Shown here in pieces: positions 7,987-12,111 of a stretch of 12,111 bases of DNA. Origin of the DNA: JACJXF01 sp964349045. GTDB lineage: Bacteria > Bacteroidota > Bacteroidia > Bacteroidales > GCA-2748055. The position numbers were made by a program, and so were the translations under genes. Positions within the stretch are counted from its first letter, which is position 1. Each line of letters starts with the position of its first letter. The notes under the pieces were generated by a model. It was not told where the DNA came from, did not search any database, and saw only the letters and a program-made list of their open reading frames with translations. The DNA lies in assembly GCA_964349045.1 (NCBI GenBank), contig CAYGFI010000147.1, positions 1 to 12,111 of the forward strand. The letters are read 5' to 3'.

Positions 7987-8322
7987 TTAGAGACTTTCGA
8001 AAATTTTATCCGTTTTAGCCGCGAGAATAAAATCGTTTTCCGATAAACCGAGAATAGCATGGGTCCAAAGTTCGATTTGCACTTTAGAATAATATACATG
8101 CATAACAGGATGATGACCTTCGATTTCAGCAATTTCCGCAACCCGGTTAACAAAAATTATGGTATGAAGAAAATCTTTGAAATGGAAATCCTTAGAGATT
8201 TTCATATCATCAACAACTTGCCAGGGTTGATTTAGCTGTAAACTATAGGATTTTATTTCAGAGGAGGTAAGTTTGGGAATACCTCCTTCGCAAGGCTTAC
8301 ACTTTTTATTAATTAGTTGCAT
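7987..8322 (-). CDS. phhB: Pterin-4a-carbinolamine dehydratase
   Basis: Cytosolic enzyme of 111 residues, normal length for the family. It dehydrates 4a-hydroxytetrahydrobiopterin during recycling of the pterin cofactor of aromatic amino acid hydroxylases. The core EIEGHHPVMHVYYSKVQIEL and THAILGLSENDFILAAKTD is the family signature. His70, His71 and His88 keep the spacing of the three catalytic histidines of the mammalian enzyme. No phenylalanine hydroxylase or pterin biosynthesis gene is visible in this window, so the local context does not explain its role. It starts 51 bases after the PorP/SprF-family gene on the same strand with no convincing promoter between them; read-through from that gene is possible but the two functions look unrelated. 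Confidence 0.93.
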   Translation of the reverse strand: MQLINKKCKPCEGGIPKLTSSEIKSYSLQLNQPWQVVDDMKISKDFHFKDFLHTIIFVNRVAEIAEIEGHHPVMHVYYSKVQIELWTHAILGLSENDFILAAKTDKIFESL

Positions 8323-8372
8323 GATTTTTTAGAAAGCGAAACAAATACGGGAAAGAATAGTTCAGTATTGAG

Positions 8373-9344
8373 TTAATACCTGTTCAACCAGCGATAACGA
8401 CGTGCGGTATCGCCAAATCTCACAGCGACCATAAATTCGTGTGAGCCATAGCTGTGTTTCATAATACTGCTCAGGGTATAATCGAAAGCGTAACCAAAAA
8501 AGAATTTGTCGACTCTTACACCTCCCATGAAAATCAACGCACCTCCGGTGCGATAAGAAAGGCCTCCCCAGTATTCTTCATTAAAGATAAACTTGGTGTT
8601 GAAATCAGCCTGCCAGATTAAGTTGCCTGATGATTTAATAAGAATTGAAGGTTCGATGGAGAAATAATCATTAACCACTATATCATATCCTCCGATAAGG
8701 TGGTAGTAGCGCTTCATTTTATATTCGGCATATCCCTTTTCACCTAATTTCAGAGCAGACTGAAAAAGCTGAGACATTGAAATACCGGCAAATATTTTTG
8801 GATCAGAGTAATATACACCGAAGTTGGCATCAGGAATAAAAATGGATTTCTTAGCATTTTGCCAGAAATCATCTTCGTATTGAAATCTGATTTTACTTTC
8901 GTCAACTGAAAACTGATAAGCCATACCAGAAATTCCAAATGATAGCTGACTTCTTTTCATTCTGATATGATATGCATAGGAAAGTTGAATACCTGTGCGG
9001 TCAATAGGTCCGTTTTTATCATTAAAAACATAAGCTCCCAATCCCACTTTTCCACTTCGAGAGCCCATTGGGGAATTTTTGCGTATTGAGGATTTTTTTG
9101 AGATATAGCTATTTTTCAGAAGACGCGTCTGACCGCTAATTGCATGCGTTTTAGGAGTGTTTTTAAGTCCGAGCCACTGTTCTCTGGCGGTAAGGTTAAT
9201 TGCAGTATATCCTTCACTACCTGCAACGGCCGGATTCAATAAAAACCCATTCATCGTGTATTGGCTATATAGAGGAACCTGTTGTGCATAAGAATTCGGC
9301 ACAATACACGCAAGTGTAAAAATAAGATATAAAAATTTCCTCAT
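8373..9344 (-). CDS. PorP/SprF-family outer-membrane protein (T9SS-associated)
   Basis: Outer-membrane protein of 323 residues. Signal peptide about 1-20 (cleavage after SYA), then the family-typical start QQVPLYSQYTMNGFLLNPAVAGSEGY (21-46) and REQWLGL (54-60). The internal motif NDKNGPIDRTG (108-118) is characteristic, and alternating aromatic strands indicate a beta-barrel. In Flavobacterium johnsoniae, SprF is needed for surface delivery of the adhesin SprB, and type B sorting-domain proteins are generally paired with SprF-like partners. Here the type B protein is the next gene upstream (144 bases away), so the pair probably works together in secreting or anchoring it. A perfect -7 element and an inverted repeat in the gap suggest that the gene may also have its own promoter. 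Confidence 0.93.
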   Translation of the reverse strand: MRKFLYLIFTLACIVPNSYAQQVPLYSQYTMNGFLLNPAVAGSEGYTAINLTAREQWLGLKNTPKTHAISGQTRLLKNSYISKKSSIRKNSPMGSRSGKVGLGAYVFNDKNGPIDRTGIQLSYAYHIRMKRSQLSFGISGMAYQFSVDESKIRFQYEDDFWQNAKKSIFIPDANFGVYYSDPKIFAGISMSQLFQSALKLGEKGYAEYKMKRYYHLIGGYDIVVNDYFSIEPSILIKSSGNLIWQADFNTKFIFNEEYWGGLSYRTGGALIFMGGVRVDKFFFGYAFDYTLSSIMKHSYGSHEFMVAVRFGDTARRYRWLNRY

Positions 9345-9375
9345 TAGGTTAATTCTACCTTTTCAATTCCAAACA

Positions 9376-9410
9376 TTTAGCTGAATATTATATTTTTTAC
9401 ATCAGCTAAA
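9376..9410. repeat. 9-bp perfect inverted repeat in the PorP/SprF leader
   Basis: TTTAGCTGA (9376-9384) and TCAGCTAAA (9402-9410) are perfect inverted copies separated by 17 AT-rich bases. The element lies 31 bases before the gene start and downstream of the candidate -7 box, so it would fall in the 5' untranslated RNA. It could be an operator for a dimeric regulator or a weak RNA hairpin. No T-run on the coding strand follows it directly. Confidence 0.45.
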
Positions 9411-9462
9411 CTCCCCATTTCCTCAAAATCGCCGGAAAGATAGAGATAAGATGATCACATTA

Positions 9463-9470
9463 CAAAAATA
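9463..9470 (-). promoter_or_regulatory. Candidate -7 element for the PorP/SprF-family gene
   Basis: TATTTTTG on the minus strand fits TAnnTTTG perfectly and lies in the 143-base gap after the type B protein. No good -33 TTTG is found at the expected distance, where the 3' end of the upstream gene begins. In AT-rich intergenic DNA such a match can arise by chance. Confidence 0.3.
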
Positions 9471-9487
9471 ATTATACACAATGGCCC

Positions 9488-10489
9488 CTATTTGATAAGA
9501 GTTACGGTTCCTGAGATAGGCTCAAGTCCGGGACTATTTAGATTAATTACATAATAATAAGAATCCATGGGCATTTCTTTTCCTCGTGAAGTTCCATCCC
9601 AGGGATTTGAATATCCGGTTTCAGAGCGGAACAATAATTGTCCCCACCGATCATAAATTTCCACCACAGCTTGTGGGAAAATTTGCAATTCAGGAATATT
9701 CCAGACATCGTTTTTACCATCACCATTGGGGGTAAATCCTGTTGGCATATTTCTGAAATAATCTACAGAAGAACATGCTTTTATGATTATTTCATCCGAT
9801 TTAGCACAACCATAATCACCTGTTACAGTTACTGAAATATTTTTAAAGCCCTCAAATACGGTTATTTCGCGGGATGTCTGACCTGTTGACCAGTTATATG
9901 ATACTCCATCATCACCGGCATCAAGCGTAAGCGTTTCAGTGCCACACAAGGAGGTGTCACTTCCAAGATTCACGTCAGGCATTTTATGAACAGTTAAGAG
10001 CATGCTATCATAATTTTTACATCCGTATTTGTCAGTAACAGTAAGAGATATAAGACCTTGCTCACGGGCAATAAAATTAGGTTTCACAGATCCGTCATGC
10101 CAGAGATATGAATAAAAAGTACCTTTAGGTAATATTTCGACAACATCACCTTCACAAATTTCTAGATTTTCTCCCAAATCAAGGTTTGGATCAGATACCA
10201 ATATTTTTCCACTAACCGGAGTTGCGGCGCAACCATATTTCGAGAATTCCTGCACCCGAAGATCGTATTCACCAGGCAGATTCCCCCAGTTAACCATGAT
10301 TGAGTCTCCATAATTTGCTGAAATAACACCTCCCTGTACATTCCAAACGAATGTGGAACCCGGATTACCTTGAACCCGGTACACAACTCCTTCATCCCCT
10401 GCACATACAATGTTTATGTACTGGGCCTTAATCCCGGGTGAAAAACCCAGGGAAAGGAGGAATATCCATATGTACTTTGAATACTTCAT
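9488..10489 (-). CDS. Secreted PKD/Ig-like protein with T9SS type B (CHU_C / gliding motility-associated) sorting domain
   Basis: Predicted cell-surface protein of 333 residues. Signal peptide about 1-22 (cleavage IKA-QY). Three small beta-sandwich modules follow. The first is PKD-like, about 23-98 (VVYRVQGNPGSTFVWNVQGG, then IMVNW). The second spans about 101-171 (ICEGDVVEILPKG, YLWHDGS, VTDKYGC) and the third about 172-239 (LCGTETLTLDAG, YNWSTGQTS, VTGDYGC). Residues about 243-333 are a canonical type B C-terminal domain: PTGFTPNGDGKNDVWNIP, VEIYDRWGQLLF, NPWDGTSRG and final GTVTLIK. This domain targets proteins through the T9SS, and type B cargo typically needs a PorP/SprF-like partner, encoded next downstream. 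Modules 2 and 3 are related repeats with a Cys in each. The first module resembles those in the two upstream proteins, suggesting a shared assembly. No enzymatic motif is visible. Confidence 0.93.
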   Translation of the reverse strand: MKYSKYIWIFLLSLGFSPGIKAQYINIVCAGDEGVVYRVQGNPGSTFVWNVQGGVISANYGDSIMVNWGNLPGEYDLRVQEFSKYGCAATPVSGKILVSDPNLDLGENLEICEGDVVEILPKGTFYSYLWHDGSVKPNFIAREQGLISLTVTDKYGCKNYDSMLLTVHKMPDVNLGSDTSLCGTETLTLDAGDDGVSYNWSTGQTSREITVFEGFKNISVTVTGDYGCAKSDEIIIKACSSVDYFRNMPTGFTPNGDGKNDVWNIPELQIFPQAVVEIYDRWGQLLFRSETGYSNPWDGTSRGKEMPMDSYYYVINLNSPGLEPISGTVTLIK

Positions 10490-10506
10490 ATTCTCAATTC
10501 TAAAAC

Positions 10507-10523
10507 AGTTGAATAATTCAACT
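10507..10523. terminator. AT-rich hairpin with T-run, possible weak terminator
   Basis: AGTTGAA (10507-10513) pairs with TTCAACT (10517-10523) around a TAA loop. On the plus strand TTTT follows directly; on the minus strand GTTTT follows. It lies 18 bases before the type B gene start, in the 177-base gap after the 265-residue gene. The stem is A/T-rich, so termination would be weak. It could equally be an mRNA processing or operator site. Confidence 0.3.
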
Positions 10524-10550
10524 TTTTACATCCATTTGACAGTTTTCAGG

Positions 10551-10574
10551 GCAGCCGGATAAAATCCGGACTGC
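10551..10574. repeat. Intercistronic GC-rich hairpin
   Basis: GCAG (10551-10554) plus CCGGAT (10555-10560) pairs with ATCCGG (10564-10569) and CTGC (10571-10574), with a 3-base loop and one bulged A at 10570, giving ten base pairs. It lies between the 265-residue gene and the type B gene. No T-run follows on either strand. It may attenuate read-through or stabilise an mRNA end. Confidence 0.4.
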
Positions 10575-10666
10575 TCTGATACACCATCATTATTGAACAT
10601 CAAAATATTAGAAATAACACTTTCTGTAATATTCAGCTTGTCAGTTTAATCAAATTAATCTCACCA

Positions 10667-11464
10667 TTATCTGCGTGTAAGTGTACTGCTACTGGTAATA
10701 GTACCTGTTTCAACAGTAGGATGAACGGTGATTGTAAAAGTTGCATCAGTAATACTTCCTAATCCGGTAAATGAATCGTTCATCTCCGTTATTGTTACAA
10801 TATAGGTCTGATCGAGAGTGGTACTGGTGTTAACAAGGTTAGCCGGAAGAGCAATGGTCTGCGTTGCTGTTGTGGCACCTGTAACGGTTGTGGCGGGTGC
10901 AGTTGTACCATCAAGACCGGTTATGGTATATTTGTAATCAAAATTCGGAGCACCGGTAAACTGGACTGTAATTGGACCTAAAGTGGCATCACCTGAACAG
11001 ATTTCATAATCTGCGTCGTTAATTTTGATGGTTGCTGCACTCCAGAAATCAACATCGAGAGACTGAATTTTACTTGGACAATCAACAGTTGCATGAGCAA
11101 CTTTCCTTTGAGTTGAAACATTACCAGTAACTGAAGTAATGCCATTGTTATCAGCAGGCCACTGTACTGTGATGGATTGCCTTCCAACCGTAAAAGGTAC
11201 AATATATGGATCGGCTCCAGTTCCTGAACCGGTCACACCGGCTGCAGGCACAGTAACTGTACCTCCAACAACCTGCCAGCTGTATTCGTCCCCGGCAGGA
11301 CCTGGCACTGTGTAAATGCTTGTACCACCTTTACGTTCTTCAATTGCAGTTTGATCGATTTGAGTTGCTCCGATAAACTGAGCAGAGATTTTGCTTACAC
11401 TTAATATTGTTAATAAAACAATAACAAGCATCTTTGACATTACAGAAATTTTTTGTGTTCTCAT
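10667..11464 (-). CDS. Secreted PKD/Ig-like protein without a recognised sorting domain, ending LTRR
   Basis: Protein of 265 residues that I do not recognise as a named gene. A Sec signal peptide is clear (about 1-28, hydrophobic VIVLLTILSV, cleavage ISA-QF). Residues about 29-128 form a PKD-like module (SIYTVPGPAGDEYSWQVVGG, then SITVQW), similar to modules in the flanking genes. Residues about 133-257 form a second Ig-like module starting near YEICSGDA and rich in Thr, Ala and Gly. The protein stops at TLTRR with neither a type A nor type B T9SS sorting domain, although the genes around it suggest surface export. The upstream adhesin gene ends 45 bases before it with no promoter visible, so the two are probably co-transcribed. 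It could be a periplasmic or surface accessory subunit. Alternative starts at Met9 or Met12 would shorten the signal peptide; the first ATG is kept. Confidence 0.85.
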   Translation of the reverse strand: MRTQKISVMSKMLVIVLLTILSVSKISAQFIGATQIDQTAIEERKGGTSIYTVPGPAGDEYSWQVVGGTVTVPAAGVTGSGTGADPYIVPFTVGRQSITVQWPADNNGITSVTGNVSTQRKVAHATVDCPSKIQSLDVDFWSAATIKINDADYEICSGDATLGPITVQFTGAPNFDYKYTITGLDGTTAPATTVTGATTATQTIALPANLVNTSTTLDQTYIVTITEMNDSFTGLGSITDATFTITVHPTVETGTITSSSTLTRR

Positions 11465-11509
11465 AACATTAATTTTTAATTGATTTAGGTATCTGTTTAA
11501 TTTATTTTA

Positions 11510-12111
11510 TTATCTTCTTGTTAACTTATTGTTCGAATTAATATCCAATAAAACTGGTATCTCATATTTTGTTACATTATATAATGGAGTCGTCTTTTGA
11601 CAACCGGTGGCGTCAATGGTTTCAGTCACTTCAAGTGTCCCAGCACCAACTCCTGCCCAGTTCACTATTATTGAAGCTGTTGTTTCTACTCCTGAAATCG
11701 TTCCTCCCGTTACATTCCAACTGTAACTATTTCCTACAACTTCTGTAACACTGTAATTCTCAGATGAAGGTTCACAAATCTCAATAGGTCCTGATATTAA
11801 AGGTGTTGGAATTGAATTGACCGTGATTGTTTGAGTGGTGGAGTTTGTACAACTGTTACCATCGGTATAAGTATACGTCAGGGTGTGGGTGCCTGCTCCT
11901 GCGGTGGCCGGGGAGAAATTACCACCTGATACGCCTGTGCCTGAGTACGTGCCTCCGGCAGGTGCCCCGCCCGAAAGAGCAAAGTCTGCTGCATCAACGC
12001 ATACCGGTGATAATGCTGCAAAGGTGACTACCGGCAGTGCATTGACCGTGATGGTCTGTGTCGTGGAGTTCGTGCAGCTGTTGCCATCGGTATAGGTATA
12101 CGTCAGGGTGT
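11510..12111 (-). CDS. C-terminal part of a repeat-rich secreted adhesin-like protein (5' end outside window)
   Basis: An open frame enters from the right edge and runs 199 residues to TAA at 11512-11510. The start is outside the window, so full size and signal peptide are unknown. The visible part begins in a 75-residue Ig-like repeat: 23 residues starting TLTYTYTDGNSC recur exactly 75 residues later, with the spacer containing ALSGGAPAGGTYSGTGVSGG. A PKD-like module follows (about 108-180: ICEPSSENYSVTEVVGNSYS, then WNVTGG and IIVNW), and then a short tail ending KLTRR. No type A or type B T9SS domain is present at the C-terminus. The repeats are much richer in G/C at third codon positions than the terminal module, as if amplified or acquired separately. 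The likely role is a long surface stalk or adhesin working with the next three genes; this is inference from context. Confidence 0.85.
   Translation of the reverse strand, partial: TLTYTYTDGNSCTNSTTQTITVNALPVVTFAALSPVCVDAADFALSGGAPAGGTYSGTGVSGGNFSPATAGAGTHTLTYTYTDGNSCTNSTTQTITVNSIPTPLISGPIEICEPSSENYSVTEVVGNSYSWNVTGGTISGVETTASIIVNWAGVGAGTLEVTETIDATGCQKTTPLYNVTKYEIPVLLDINSNNKLTRR
11816..12111 (-). repeat. Tandem coding repeat, period 225 bp
   Basis: The 71 bases at 11816-11886 recur at 12041-12111 with 9 mismatches, so the period is 225 bases (75 codons). The second copy is cut by the window edge, so more units are likely beyond it. All nine differences are synonymous: the 23 encoded residues are identical. 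Confidence 0.9.

Noticed and set aside
10526..10600. 24-codon minus-strand small frame in the intercistronic gap
   Set aside because: It has no ribosome binding site or hydrophobic/signal character and overlaps two hairpins. It is indistinguishable from chance.
10640..10690. Possible frameshift truncating a T9SS sorting domain from the 265-residue protein
   Set aside because: Reading on in the other frame gives only about 13 further residues (ending INLIKLTS) before a stop. This is too short for a sorting domain, so there is no real evidence of a broken gene.
11827..12095. Plus-strand frames of 66 and 70 codons at the right end
   Set aside because: They are antisense to the adhesin repeats and follow their GC-rich composition. 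The minus-strand frame explains the sequence through silent-only divergence.

Overview
The window reads as chromosomal DNA of a Bacteroidota member, probably an environmental Bacteroidales- or Marinilabiliales-like lineage. The evidence is a PorP/SprF-family protein, a type IX secretion (T9SS) type B sorting domain, a TonB receptor with an N-terminal carboxypeptidase-regulatory-like domain, LytTR signalling genes, few Shine-Dalgarno sequences, and several matches to the Bacteroidota -7 promoter element TAnnTTTG. No rRNA, tRNA, insertion sequence, integrase or CRISPR array was seen. Species cannot be named from the sequence.

Layout. (1) 136-2319 (+): a patatin phospholipase fused to a POTRA/Omp85-type outer-membrane barrel, the only rightward gene. 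Its stop codon abuts the stop of the leftward operon. (2) 4879-2320 (-): a three-gene envelope-stress-like operon: LiaF-like membrane protein, LytS-type sensor kinase, LytTR response regulator. It has a recognisable promoter and a direct-repeat candidate operator. (3) 5004-5056: a short degenerate CGTGA repeat. (4) 7740-5062 (-): a large TonB-dependent receptor with no SusD partner, preceded by a leader of about 200 nt that can form two strong hairpins. (5) 8322-7987 (-): pterin-4a-carbinolamine dehydratase. (6) 12111-8373 (-): a cell-surface locus. In transcription order it holds the C-terminal end of a repeat-rich adhesin that starts outside the window, a 265-residue secreted protein, a 333-residue secreted protein with a T9SS type B sorting domain, and a PorP/SprF-family outer-membrane protein.

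How the genes fit together. The surface locus is the most interesting part. All three secreted proteins carry a similar PKD-like module (pattern YxV...YSWxVxGG...IxVxW), but only one has a recognisable T9SS sorting domain. The other two both end in Leu-Thr-Arg-Arg although their DNA differs there. The inference is a multi-component surface fibre or adhesin in which the type B protein and the PorP/SprF protein serve as secretion or anchoring base. The LiaF/LytS/LytTR operon is probably an envelope-damage sensor. The patatin-Omp85 gene and the TonB receptor look like independent outer-membrane functions.
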